Numbered from the stretch's first letter, positions 17,078 to 25,019 are shown. The stretch: DNA of 30,834 bases from Chloroflexota bacterium (GCA_022561095.1 JADFRV010000004.1:1-30834), one strand, 5' to 3'. Numbers and translations are program-made. Notes: generated from the sequence alone by a model not told the origin.

Positions 17078-19162
17078 CTAGATGAATAGCGGCCCGAACA
17101 CCACCGCCACGATCGCCATGAGCTTGAGGAGGATGTTCATCGAGGGGCCGGAGGTATCCTTGAACGGGTCGCCGACGGTGTCGCCGACGACGGCCGCCTT
17201 GTGAGCATCCGAGCCCTTGCCGCCTAGCGCCCCGGCCTCGATGTACTTTTTCGCATTGTCCCAGGCGCCGCCGGCGTTAGCCATCATGAGGGCGAGAAGC
17301 GACCCGGCCGCGATGGAGCCGACCAGGAGCCCTCCCAGCGCCTCCGCGCTTATCAGGGCGCCTACCAGAATGGGGACGGTGACGGCGAGCGCGCCCGGCA
17401 GGATCATCTCGCGCAGGGCGCCATCGGTTGAGATAGAGACGGCGCGGGTGTAGTCGGGCTGTTCGGTGCCATCCATGATGCCGGGGTGCTCGCGAAACTG
17501 ACGTCGCACCTCGTTCACCATCTCCTTGGCGGCGCGGCCTACGGCGAGCATGGTAAGAGCGCCGAACACGAACGGCATGAGAGCGCCGATGAGCAGCCCG
17601 ACCAGCACCTCGACCTCGAGGAGGTTAAACGTGTCGATCCCCACGACCTGCGAATAGCTGACCATAAGGGCTAGCGCCGTCAGGACGGCGGAGCCTATGG
17701 CGAAGCCCTTGCCGGTGGCCGCGGTGGTGTTGCCAAGGCTATCCAGGGCGTCCGTTCGCTGACGCACTTCCGCCGGCAGGTGTGTCTGCTCGGCGATGCC
17801 GCCTGCGTTGTCGGCGACGGGGCCGTAGGCGTCGGTCGCCAGGGTGATGCCGAGAGGCGCGAGCATGCCGACCGCCGCCAGAGCGATGCCGTAGAGCCCC
17901 GCCAGCTCGAAGGTGATCCCGATCGCGGCCACGATCGCCAGGAGGGGGACCGCCGTGGAGAGCATGCCGAGGCCGAGGCCGCCGATGATAATCGTCGCCG
18001 CGCCGGTCTCCGACTGAGCGGCCAGGTTCTGAGTGGGACGGTACTCGTACGCCGTGTAGTACTCGCTTGCCGTGCCTATCACCTGGCCGGTAACGAGGCC
18101 TACCAGCACCACCCAGAACAGCTCGAACTCCAGGTCCAGAGCAAGGACGGCGACGGCGGTGCCGAGGAGGACCAGCGCCCCGGCGCCGAACACGCCGGTC
18201 CGCAGCGCCCAGAGCAATCGCCCTATCGACGCCTCCTCGCCGGTGCGGACGAGGAAGGTGCCGATGATGGAGGCGAAGATGCCGATACCCATGATGAGGA
18301 GCGGCAGCACGAAGGCATCGGAATCGTAGTCGATAATTGCGGAGGGGTCGAAGACCGCGTTCTCGTTCTCACCGACTGTGACTATCGCTACCGTGGCCAG
18401 GGACATGGTGGCGACGATGGCGCCGGTGTACGACTCGAACAGGTCGGCGCCCATGCCGGCGACGTCGCCGACGTTGTCGCCAACTTGATCAGCGATGACG
18501 GCGGGGTTTCGCGGGTCGTCCTCGGGAATGCCGGCCTCGATCTTGCCCGAGAGATCGGCGCCCACATCGGCTGCTTTCGTGAATATCCCGCCTCCGACAC
18601 GGGCGAACAGGGCGATGGAAGAGGCGCCGAAGGCGAAGCCGACAAGCGGCCGCACGTCTTGGAAGATTAGATATAGGGTCGTGAGGCAGAGAAGGCTCAA
18701 GCCGGTCGCGGTGATGCCCATGACCGCCCCGGAGGAGAAGGCGATACGCAGCGCCGGGTTCAACCCCACACGGGCCTTCGCCGCCGTCCGGACGTTGGCA
18801 CGTACGGCTATGTTCATGCCGATGTAGCCGGCGCTGGCGGAGGCGATGGCGCCGATGACATAAGCGATCGCAGTGCGGGGCAGGTCAGTGAGGTTCCCCT
18901 GTTCCCCGATGCCGAGCTCCTCGAACTTGTCGAGCACGTCGAAGTCAACGAACACGGCGATGACGGCGGCGACTAGGACTACGAACGCCGACAGGAAAAT
19001 GTACTCGCGCCTGAGGAACGCCGCCGCGCCCTCCTGAATCGCGGCGGCGATCTGCCGCATCGCTTCAGTTCCCGTGTCTTCAGCGAGGATGCCTCGGGTG
19101 AGATAGATCGAGAAGAGGGCCGCGCAGCCGGCGCCGACCAAAGCGGTGATGATAAGGCCCAT
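17078..19162 (-). CDS. hppA: Membrane-bound proton/sodium-translocating pyrophosphatase
   Basis: A 694-residue integral membrane enzyme that couples PPi hydrolysis to ion pumping across the cytoplasmic membrane, with about 15-16 hydrophobic segments. Signature sequences include GGGIFTKAADVGADL, IPEDDPRNPAVIADQVGDN, AGMGADLFESY and, at the C-terminus, GDTVGDPFKDTSGPS. The GNTTAATGKG motif has Ala and Gly where K+-independent enzymes have Lys and Thr, so it belongs to the K+-dependent class. The Glu in LFESY occupies the place found in Na+ pumps and some H+ pumps, so the ion is undecided. IADQVGDN has Gln where Asn is usual. Two tandem palindromes lie upstream. Confidence 0.96.
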   Translation of the reverse strand: MGLIITALVGAGCAALFSIYLTRGILAEDTGTEAMRQIAAAIQEGAAAFLRREYIFLSAFVVLVAAVIAVFVDFDVLDKFEELGIGEQGNLTDLPRTAIAYVIGAIASASAGYIGMNIAVRANVRTAAKARVGLNPALRIAFSSGAVMGITATGLSLLCLTTLYLIFQDVRPLVGFAFGASSIALFARVGGGIFTKAADVGADLSGKIEAGIPEDDPRNPAVIADQVGDNVGDVAGMGADLFESYTGAIVATMSLATVAIVTVGENENAVFDPSAIIDYDSDAFVLPLLIMGIGIFASIIGTFLVRTGEEASIGRLLWALRTGVFGAGALVLLGTAVAVLALDLEFELFWVVLVGLVTGQVIGTASEYYTAYEYRPTQNLAAQSETGAATIIIGGLGLGMLSTAVPLLAIVAAIGITFELAGLYGIALAAVGMLAPLGITLATDAYGPVADNAGGIAEQTHLPAEVRQRTDALDSLGNTTAATGKGFAIGSAVLTALALMVSYSQVVGIDTFNLLEVEVLVGLLIGALMPFVFGALTMLAVGRAAKEMVNEVRRQFREHPGIMDGTEQPDYTRAVSISTDGALREMILPGALAVTVPILVGALISAEALGGLLVGSIAAGSLLALMMANAGGAWDNAKKYIEAGALGGKGSDAHKAAVVGDTVGDPFKDTSGPSMNILLKLMAIVAVVFGPLFI

Positions 19163-19238
19163 CGGTTAGAGTCCTCTCCGGGCGGTCGATCGAATTAGTT
19201 CCATATTTCACTAAACCTCCGACGGCTCAGTCTAGCAG

Positions 19239-19271
19239 AGCGGTACCGCTGGGTTCAACCTGAGCTCAGGT
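19239..19271. promoter_or_regulatory. Two tandem perfect palindromes upstream of hppA
   Basis: AGCGGTACCGCT (19239-19250) and ACCTGAGCTCAGGT (19258-19271) are each perfect palindromes with centres exactly 20 bp apart. They lie between the hppA start and the end of the crotonase gene. Operator function is inference; either could also arise by chance in GC-rich DNA. Confidence 0.35.
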
Positions 19272-19290
19272 CGGGGATCCGGCAGAGCGT

Positions 19291-20088
19291 CTAGCGCGGG
19301 AAACGGGAGAAATCCGGCTCTCGGCGCTCGAGGAAGGCGTTCTTCCCCTCGTCCGCCTCGCCGCTGGCGAAGAAATCGGGCGCCAGCTCCTTCACCCAGT
19401 CGCGACGCGAGGCGTCTCGTAGAGGCTGGTACAGGGTGCGGAAGGAGGCCTTGAGTATCTTGAGGCAGCCGGGGCTCTTCTGCAGCAGCTCCGTGCACCA
19501 GCGGTCTACCTCTTCGTCCAGCCTGTCCAGGGGCACGACGGCGTTGACCAGCCCCATCTCCAGCGCCTCCCGGGCGGAGTAGCGTCGGCAGAGCATCCAT
19601 ATCTCCTTCGCTTTTTTAGCGCCGACGACGTGCGTCAGGTAGGCGACAAAGTAGCCGGCGGCGGGGCTGCCGATGCGCGGCCCCACCTGGGCGAAGGTGG
19701 CGTTCTCCGAGGCGATGGTGAAGTCGCTGAAGTAGGCGAGGTGGTTGCCGCCGCCGATGGCGTAGCCGTTGACGCGGGCGATCACGGGCTTCATGCAGTC
19801 CTCGATGCCGGCGTGGGGGTCCATCGGTGAGGGAGCGCTAGCCCCTTCCCGCTGCACCTCCTGGAGCCAGCGGACGTCGCCGCCGGCGCAGAAGGCGCGG
19901 TCGCCGGCGCCGGTGATGACGATGACGCCGACCTCGGGGTCGGCGCAGGCGTCCTCGACGGCTTGACGCATCTCGGTCAGGGTCTGGCCGGTGAAGGCGT
20001 TCATGACGTCGGGACGGTTGATGGTGATCCAGGCGGCGCCACGGACCCGGTGGTGCTTCTGGAAGAGGATGTCCTGGTATTCGCTCAT
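19291..20088 (-). CDS. Crotonase-family enzyme, MenB/BadI-like
   Basis: A 265-residue enoyl-CoA hydratase/isomerase superfamily member. The oxyanion-hole segments are clear: AGDRAFCAGGDVRW and ARVNGYAIGGGN. Overall wording (KKAKEIWMLCRRYSAREALEMGLVNAVVPLDRLDEEV, ending GKNAFLERREPDFSRFPR) is closest to MenB and BadI rather than fatty-acid hydratases. However, the segment equal to GSFDGGYG of MenB or GSVDPGYG of BadI reads GSPAAGYF, so the usual catalytic Asp is absent. The reaction is therefore open: a CoA-thioester hydrolase, isomerase or decarboxylase is possible. The start follows AAGGAGA. The gene lies 36 bases downstream of tRNA-Glu on the same strand and may share its transcript. Confidence 0.85.
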   Translation of the reverse strand: MSEYQDILFQKHHRVRGAAWITINRPDVMNAFTGQTLTEMRQAVEDACADPEVGVIVITGAGDRAFCAGGDVRWLQEVQREGASAPSPMDPHAGIEDCMKPVIARVNGYAIGGGNHLAYFSDFTIASENATFAQVGPRIGSPAAGYFVAYLTHVVGAKKAKEIWMLCRRYSAREALEMGLVNAVVPLDRLDEEVDRWCTELLQKSPGCLKILKASFRTLYQPLRDASRRDWVKELAPDFFASGEADEGKNAFLERREPDFSRFPR

Positions 20089-20124
20089 GAGGTCTCCTTG
20101 TGTGCTTGGCAGGCGAAAGGCTTG

Positions 20125-20201
20125 TGGTGCCCCCAGCGGGATTCGAACCCGCGGTCTCCACCTTGAAAGGGTGGCGTCCTTGGCCGCTAGACTATGGGGG
20201 C
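20125..20201 (-). tRNA. tRNA-Glu (anticodon UUC)
   Basis: Full cloverleaf on the minus strand: acceptor GCCCCCA pairing TGGGGGC, anticodon stem CCACC/GGTGG around CTTTCAA (anticodon TTC), T-arm with GGTTCGAAT, and an encoded 3' CCA. Promoter just upstream. Confidence 0.96.
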
Positions 20202-20234
20202 ATCGGTCAGGACGCGTGCGGCGAGCCCGATGGC

Positions 20235-20264
20235 ATTCTACGGGATAGGAAGCGCGAGTGACAA
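20235..20264 (-). promoter_or_regulatory. tRNA-Glu(UUC) promoter
   Basis: On the minus strand TTGTCA (20264-20259), 18 bases, TAGAAT (20240-20235). The predicted start near 20228 precedes the tRNA 5' end by 27 bases and could also feed the crotonase gene. Confidence 0.6.
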
Positions 20265-20273
20265 ACGGTGGGA

Positions 20274-21287
20274 TTAGCCGCCCGTTGACAGCCGCCCAGC
20301 TGTTGGGACGAGACGCGTAAATGTTCCGTCGGAATTCATCGAATGGGGTATTGTTCCTTCGGACCAGTCTTCGGAGGGCTTGACTCCGACTTGAATAACT
20401 GCGCCTTCCGGCAAATCCCAGCTGTTCTTAGCGGCTTTTCTGGTGGCAGCCCTACTTTCCAATCCCAAGGCCTCGTAGGTTGGCTGCAGGATCTCTGCGA
20501 CAACCTGACGACCAGAGTCGATACCTGTTGAAAGCACTGCTTCCAGGAAAGCTTCAGCGTTTGGAAGTTTCACTAGTGGCATTCGGTAACGCTCGTATAC
20601 ATCCCACATTGCCTGAAGCGCTTTCTCAGGCCAGTACTTCAGATAAGCTCGGGTGATCTCGCGGAACACACCTTCATGAAATGCCTCGTCAGTAGCCAGG
20701 ACTCCGCATACACCCGCTATAGCAGGATAGGTTGATCTACCATCACCGTTCGTGGGTTGGCCATACTCAACCCAGATTCTTTTCTGCATCTCCCGGTAGT
20801 TTCTCTTGGTCTGTCGCTCCTGCGCAATCGCGTAGGCAGCTCCTCTTTCCGGAGTTGCTTCGTGGCCAGTTTGCCTCTCGAAGTCCCAGATATCCTGACC
20901 ACACTGGTATAGATAATCGTCCATCTCTGCCTGAGTCTGGAGCCCAGAATCTACTAGACAGTACCACAGCGCCTTGCTGTGACGAGTCTCGTCAAAAACC
21001 CACTGAGTGTAAATCTGCCTAGTGGCATAACTGTCACCCGAGGCCAGTGTTGCCATCCGTGCGTAATCTTCGATGAAGGACTCGACTCCGAAATCCCCAA
21101 GCAGTATTTCGGCAGTTTCTGAACTGACCCTGCCAGCCCAGTCCATCATCTCCGTTCTCTGAGACAGATGTTTGGCGATCCAGCGTGGACCTTTCTGGAA
21201 GTAACGGCCGTAGATTTCTGCAACCGCTTTCTGAATCGCTAGATTCCTTCCTTGAGCGGTCCAAGGATTTCGCATTTGCTGGACCAT
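20274..21287 (-). CDS. Acyl-ACP desaturase-like diiron protein
   Basis: A 337-residue protein of the ferritin-like acyl-ACP desaturase family (stearoyl-ACP desaturase type, FA_desaturase_2). The diiron ligands fall in order: E73 (FIEDYARM), E100-x2-H103 (DETRH), E157 (QERQTKRNY) and E201-x2-H204 (TDEAFHE). Such enzymes insert a double bond in acyl-carrier-protein-bound fatty acids using O2 and ferredoxin, or act on related substrates; a ferredoxin gene is present elsewhere in the window. AGAGGAAG precedes ATG 21287. Base composition is clearly less GC-rich than in neighbouring genes, and the gene is flanked by tRNA genes on both sides, so acquisition by transfer is plausible. Confidence 0.8.
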   Translation of the reverse strand: MVQQMRNPWTAQGRNLAIQKAVAEIYGRYFQKGPRWIAKHLSQRTEMMDWAGRVSSETAEILLGDFGVESFIEDYARMATLASGDSYATRQIYTQWVFDETRHSKALWYCLVDSGLQTQAEMDDYLYQCGQDIWDFERQTGHEATPERGAAYAIAQERQTKRNYREMQKRIWVEYGQPTNGDGRSTYPAIAGVCGVLATDEAFHEGVFREITRAYLKYWPEKALQAMWDVYERYRMPLVKLPNAEAFLEAVLSTGIDSGRQVVAEILQPTYEALGLESRAATRKAAKNSWDLPEGAVIQVGVKPSEDWSEGTIPHSMNSDGTFTRLVPTAGRLSTGG

Positions 21288-21651
21288 CTATACTTCCTCT
21301 GCTCCTTCCTCTCTCCCGTAGGCTTGCCCCCCGGGCTTAGCTCCCGAGGCAGCGTGGCGTCTGGCATCCTCCGTCGCCCCAAGCGGAAGCGAGGAGAAGG
21401 ACGGCGGTGAACGAGACGACGGCTACGAGAGGTTTGATGGTGACACTACTTCGGATGGCTTACGAAATTGTAGCATATTGCCGCCGGGTAACCCGTCCCT
21501 GACAATTCGATTCACGTATATATTTTCCCGAATACGGATGCGTTGGAATATGCACCCTTTTTACCAAACAATTTACCCTCTGCCCGGGCGCACTATCGCG
21601 GCAGCGAAGTTTGCGGCGGCTTTTCGCCGTCTGATACAATCGGCCTGGCGC
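21288..21651. other. Intergenic region between desaturase and tRNA pair
   Basis: No convincing gene. It holds a leftward extended -10 (TGCTACAAT, 21475-21467 on the minus strand), likely the desaturase promoter with a leader of about 170 bases, an AT-rich patch (about 21500-21575), and the tRNA-Gln promoter at its right end. A 33-codon signal-peptide-like frame at 21337-21438 (minus) has no standard start codon. Confidence 0.5.
21611..21640 (+). promoter_or_regulatory. Promoter of the tRNA-Gln/tRNA-Glu pair
   Basis: TTGCGG (21611-21616), 18 bases, TACAAT (21635-21640); the tRNA 5' end is 12 bases downstream. Confidence 0.6.
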
Positions 21652-21725
21652 TGCGGGATTGTGTAATGGTAGCACGGCTGATTCTGGATCAGTTAGTCTA
21701 GGTTCGAATCCTAGTCCCGCAGCCA
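21652..21725 (+). tRNA. tRNA-Gln (anticodon CUG)
   Basis: Acceptor TGCGGGA pairs with TCCCGCA; D-arm GTGT/GCAC; anticodon stem GCTGA/TCAGT with loop TTCTGGA (anticodon CTG); T-arm CTAGG-TTCGAAT-CCTAG; discriminator G followed by encoded CCA. Confidence 0.94.
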
Positions 21726-21730
21726 AACGC

Positions 21731-21807
21731 GGCGCATTCGTCTAGTGGCCCAGGACACCGCCCTCTCAAGGCGGAGATCACGGGTTCGAATCCCGTATGC
21801 GCCACCA
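21731..21807 (+). tRNA. tRNA-Glu (anticodon CUC)
   Basis: Acceptor GGCGCAT pairs with ATGCGCC; anticodon stem CCGCC/GGCGG with loop CTCTCAA (anticodon CTC); T-arm with GGTTCGAATCC; encoded CCA. It starts 5 bases after tRNA-Gln, so the two are cotranscribed. Confidence 0.96.
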
Positions 21808-21820
21808 AAGAAATCGTATC

Positions 21821-21867
21821 TGATAAGCCCCCGAAGCACCGTCTTTAGATGCTCAGGGGGCTTATCA
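21821..21867. terminator. Long hairpin after the tRNA pair
   Basis: TGATAAGCCCCC (21821-21832) and GGGGGCTTATCA (21856-21867) form a perfect 12-bp stem. Inner AGCA/TGCT and TCT/AGA pairs extend it. It may end the tRNA transcript, but no T-run follows on the plus strand. On the minus strand it is followed by GATACGATTTCTTT, a weak T-rich tail. Confidence 0.5.
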
Positions 21868-21890
21868 ATTGTGGCCATGTACAGATAGAG

Positions 21891-21938
21891 GCGCTCCGAG
21901 CTCTGTCGTCTGAGTTGTGGCGATAAGGCTCGGAGCGC
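21891..21938. other. Second long hairpin
   Basis: GCGCTCCGAGC (21891-21901) and GCTCGGAGCGC (21928-21938) form a perfect 11-bp stem, with an inner TGTCG/CGATA pairing (one G-T). It lies 24 bases from the first hairpin and has no coding explanation. Confidence 0.5.
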
Positions 21939-21978
21939 TGCCGCCAAAGGGAGGGTATCCGTATATCGCGGCTCTATT

Positions 21979-22007
21979 AGGATACATTTAGCAGAATAAA
22001 GTGTCAA
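21979..22007 (-). promoter_or_regulatory. Leftward promoter facing the two hairpins
   Basis: On the minus strand TTGACA (22007-22002), 17 bases, TATCCT (21984-21979). It lies in AT-rich DNA and reads into the two hairpins. No protein-coding gene lies directly downstream, only antisense tRNA sequence, so a small RNA is a candidate product. The rest of the 22008-22097 gap holds nothing I can identify. Confidence 0.5.
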
Positions 22008-22097
22008 ATAACGATATTTCATTACACCTAATAAGGCAGAATGACAGCTCGATGCGCCTGCTACTGCGGCGCGGAGATCGGACCGGGCCGCCGACGG

Positions 22098-22862
22098 CTA
22101 ACGCAGCCCATCGCGCACCTTCCGGACGTCCTCTCGCACGGCCCGCTCCATAGCGCTGTGATCGCCGGTGATTCGGATGAGCCGGAACCCCTCCTCGATG
22201 CGCCTCGCCGCGACGCCGGGGTTGGAGTGGACGCCGGGGACGACGCCGTGCTTGCGGCAGCTCTCCACGACGCGCTTGCGGGCCTGCACGTACTCCTCCG
22301 CCTCGCCGTCCTGCTCGGGCGTGATGCCCATGGAGATCGTCAGGTCCATCGGCCCGATGTAGGCGGCGTCGATGCCGGGCACGCTGAGGATGTCGTCCAG
22401 GTTCTCCATCGCCTCTACCGTCTCGATCTGGGGGATGCAGAGGACCTCTTCGTTGGCGTGGGCGAGGTAGTCGAACCCGGCGTAGTAGGCGGCGCGCGTG
22501 GGCCCGTGGCTGCGTATGCCCCGCGGCGGGTAGCGGCAGGCCGCCGCCGCGGCCTCCGCTTGCGCGCGGTCGTTCACCAGCGGCACGATGATGCCGTAGG
22601 CGCCGGCGTCCAGCATCTTCATGATCATGGCCGGCTCGCACCAGGGGACTCGAACGATTGGCGTGACGCCCGTGGCGGAGATCGTCTGCAGCATCGGCAC
22701 GGCAGTGTCGTAGCCGATGACGCCGTGCTGCATGTCCAGGCACAGCCAGTCCAGGTTCTGGGCGGCCATGACCTCGGCCGAAAACGTGTTGGCGATCGAC
22801 AGCCAACCGCCTAGCGCTGGCTTATCTTCCTGCCATAGCCTCTTGACGGCGTTCTCACGCAT
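22098..22862 (-). CDS. HpcH/HpaI-family aldolase
   Basis: A 254-residue class II, metal-dependent aldolase of the HpcH/HpaI family, which cleaves or forms 4-hydroxy-2-oxo acids, giving pyruvate and an aldehyde. Motifs in order: LDWLCLDMQHG with the catalytic His, PIVRVPW, DAGAYGIIVPLVN, YPPRGIRSHGP, CIPQIETVEA with the metal-binding Glu, and YIGPMDLTISMG with the metal-binding Asp. The length is normal. ATG 22862 follows GGAGGA; the longer frame starting at 22907 lacks support. It is divergent from a ThDP-dependent decarboxylase-like gene, suggesting joint work on 2-oxo acids. Confidence 0.9.
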   Translation of the reverse strand: MRENAVKRLWQEDKPALGGWLSIANTFSAEVMAAQNLDWLCLDMQHGVIGYDTAVPMLQTISATGVTPIVRVPWCEPAMIMKMLDAGAYGIIVPLVNDRAQAEAAAAACRYPPRGIRSHGPTRAAYYAGFDYLAHANEEVLCIPQIETVEAMENLDDILSVPGIDAAYIGPMDLTISMGITPEQDGEAEEYVQARKRVVESCRKHGVVPGVHSNPGVAARRIEEGFRLIRITGDHSAMERAVREDVRKVRDGLR

Positions 22863-22897
22863 TCGAGTCCTCCACAACTGCCTGGGGTGACGGCTCA

Positions 22898-22926
22898 CCA
22901 CTATCACGCCGCCGGGCGGCTGTCAA
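22898..22926 (-). promoter_or_regulatory. Promoter of the aldolase gene
   Basis: On the minus strand TTGACA (22926-22921), 17 bases, TAGTGG (22903-22898). Good -35, weak -10. Confidence 0.45.
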
Positions 22927-22987
22927 CGCCGCCGCGTTCGCCTGGCGCGGCCTGTGGTATCCTTCCTCCCGATAGGAGTGTTCCGCC

Positions 22988-24670
22988 ATGCCCAAGCTCA
23001 CCGGCCGATACGCCTTTCTTGACCAGCTCCTCGCCGACGGGGTGACATACGTCTTCGGCAACCCGGGCACAACTGAAGAGGCGTTCCAGGACGCCCTGCA
23101 GGACTACCCTCAGATTAAGTATATCCTTGCCCTGCATGAGTCCGTTGCCGTGGGGATCGCGGACGGCTACGCGCGAGCCAGCGGGCGGCCGTCGTTTCTC
23201 CAGCTTCACATTAACCCCGGCCTGGGCAACGCCATGGGGATGCTGTACAACTCCTACCGCACCCGCACGCCGATGGTGGTCTACGCGGGCCAGCACCCCC
23301 AGCGCGGCGGCTCCCAGGAGCCGATCCTGGCCGGTGACCTGGTGCGGATGGCGGAGCCGGTGACGAAGTGGGCGACGCAGGCAGAGGACGCCGCCGAGAT
23401 CCCGATAATGTTGCGCCGCGCCTTCAAGGTGGCGATGGAGCCGCCGGCGGGGCCCGTCTTCCTCTCGATCCCAACCAACGTTATGGACGAGGAGGCGGAG
23501 GTTGAGATCGCCGCCACCGCCTACACCAACACTCGCGTCCGGCCCGATCCGGAGGCGGTGGAGCGAGCGGCCGAGGTGCTGGCGGGTGCGCAATCGCCGG
23601 TCATTATCTGCGGCGCCGGCGTTGCCACGTCGGGCGCCGTGCCGGAGCTCGTGCAGCTTGCGGAGGCGCTGGGAGCTCGCGTGCACGCCTCCTTCTCCGC
23701 CGAGCTACCGTTCCCGGAGGATCACCCGCTGTACGCCGGGCTGTTGAACGTCATCTCGGAGCCCGCGCTGAAAGGCCAGCTTTCGGCCGCAGATGTTATC
23801 CTGGCCGTGGGCACGCCGCTCCTCACGCTCCTGTTCCCCTTGAACGAGCCGCCCTTTCCCCCACAGGCCACGACTATTCACATCGATCTTGATCCGTGGG
23901 AGATATCGAAGAGCTGGCCCGTTCAGCACGGCATAATGGCGGACCCGAAGATGGCCCTGACGGATCTCCTGGCCGCCCTTCAGAAGCACCTGTCACCAGC
24001 CCACCAGGAGGCGGCCCAGCGTCGCGCCCAGGCAACGCAGGCGATGGCCCAGCAGTTCGCGCAGGCGATGGACGCTTCCGCCCAGGCGAAGTGGGATAGC
24101 GTGCCGATAGCCCCGGCGCGCATGGCCAAGGAGCTCGCCGGCGCCATCGCCCCCGGCACCGTCCTGTTCGACGAGTCGATCACCGCCGGCGGCCATCTCA
24201 TGCGCCACATGCGGATGTCGGAGCCGGGGACACACTATCGCGCCACCGGCGGCGGTCTGGGCCCCGGCATGCCCAATCCGATAGGCATAAAGCTGGCGCG
24301 ACCGGATCGTCCCGTGCTCTCAATCATCGGTGATGGCGCCGCTCTGTACACGATCCAGGCGCTTTGGTCGGCAGCGCACCACAGGGTACCGGTTACCTGG
24401 GTGATCGCCAACAACGCTTCCTACCGCATCTTGAAGCTCAACATGCTGGAGTACCTGGGGGAAGGCGCCGCCGGCCGTAAGTTTGTCGCTATGGACCTCG
24501 CGGACCCACCGCTGGACTTCTCGCATATCGCCGCCTCGTTCGGCGTCAAGGGCGTACGTATCGAACACCCGGATCAGATCGGCGAAGCCGTGCGCGAGGC
24601 GCAGGCGGCCGATGAGCCCCGCCTGGTGGATATCGTCATCGACGGTGACATCCGTTCTCGCTGGCTGTAG
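22988..24670 (+). CDS. Thiamine-diphosphate-dependent enzyme, benzoylformate decarboxylase-like
   Basis: A 560-residue ThDP enzyme with the three usual domains: PYR domain with VFGNPGTTE and ALHESVAVGIADGYARASG (catalytic Glu51), a central domain, and a PP domain with IGDGAALYTIQALWSAA...IANN, the GDG-N ThDP/Mg2+ motif. LHINPGLGNAMGML resembles the active-site His region of benzoylformate decarboxylase, and LWSAAHHRVPVTWVI also fits that branch rather than acetolactate synthase. Expected activity is decarboxylation or carboligation of a 2-oxo acid; the substrate is not evident. The GATAGGAGTGTTCCGCC leader before ATG 22988 supports the start. It is divergent from the HpcH/HpaI aldolase. Confidence 0.88.
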   Translation: MPKLTGRYAFLDQLLADGVTYVFGNPGTTEEAFQDALQDYPQIKYILALHESVAVGIADGYARASGRPSFLQLHINPGLGNAMGMLYNSYRTRTPMVVYAGQHPQRGGSQEPILAGDLVRMAEPVTKWATQAEDAAEIPIMLRRAFKVAMEPPAGPVFLSIPTNVMDEEAEVEIAATAYTNTRVRPDPEAVERAAEVLAGAQSPVIICGAGVATSGAVPELVQLAEALGARVHASFSAELPFPEDHPLYAGLLNVISEPALKGQLSAADVILAVGTPLLTLLFPLNEPPFPPQATTIHIDLDPWEISKSWPVQHGIMADPKMALTDLLAALQKHLSPAHQEAAQRRAQATQAMAQQFAQAMDASAQAKWDSVPIAPARMAKELAGAIAPGTVLFDESITAGGHLMRHMRMSEPGTHYRATGGGLGPGMPNPIGIKLARPDRPVLSIIGDGAALYTIQALWSAAHHRVPVTWVIANNASYRILKLNMLEYLGEGAAGRKFVAMDLADPPLDFSHIAASFGVKGVRIEHPDQIGEAVREAQAADEPRLVDIVIDGDIRSRWL

Positions 24671-24788
24671 GCCCCCGGCATCGGATAGTAGGCCGGTTTG
24701 CCCATCTTAGCGCTATCGCTCAACGAAGCTGGCTCTTTCCTTGTAAGCGGGTAACCATTACTATGGCAGAGTCGTTTTCACCAACGCC

Positions 24789-24983
24789 ATGCAAGAGCTT
24801 AAGCAGAGCTACCACGCCTATTCGGCCTGGCAGACCCAGCTTCAGTCTTGCCACTCCCCGCTTCTGGATGGGGAGCGACTGGAACCGCCGAAGCTCCAAG
24901 CGCTGCTCTACCGGGAGGCGCTTATGAAGGAACGCAATGATCGAGCGCGCCGGGCTCTGTTGGGCCTGGCAGAGGAAGAGTAA
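24789..24983 (+). CDS. Small uncharacterised protein
   Basis: A 64-residue, charged, helical frame between the ThDP enzyme and the sigma factor. It has GC-rich third positions and a plausible composition (MKERNDRARRALLGLAEEE at the C-terminus), but no recognisable domain, ribosome binding site or promoter. Conservation would decide it. Confidence 0.4.
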   Translation: MQELKQSYHAYSAWQTQLQSCHSPLLDGERLEPPKLQALLYREALMKERNDRARRALLGLAEEE

Positions 24984-25019
24984 AACCTCGTGAATTCGGC
25001 CCGTATCTACAGCCGTTCG

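Noticed and set aside
16836..17078. Minus-strand frame beginning at the hppA stop codon
   Set aside because: Most of it is antisense to the c-di-AMP receptor-like gene and there is no ribosome site.
21337..21438. Minus-strand 33-codon frame resembling a signal peptide, in the desaturase leader
   Set aside because: The hydrophobic stretch is attractive, but the frame has no ATG, GTG or TTG before its upstream stop and no ribosome site.
21711..22022. Minus-strand 103-aa open frame across the tRNA-Glu(CUC) region
   Set aside because: It runs antisense through tRNA sequence and translates the hairpins; the typical false tRNA-derived string GIRTRDL is visible.
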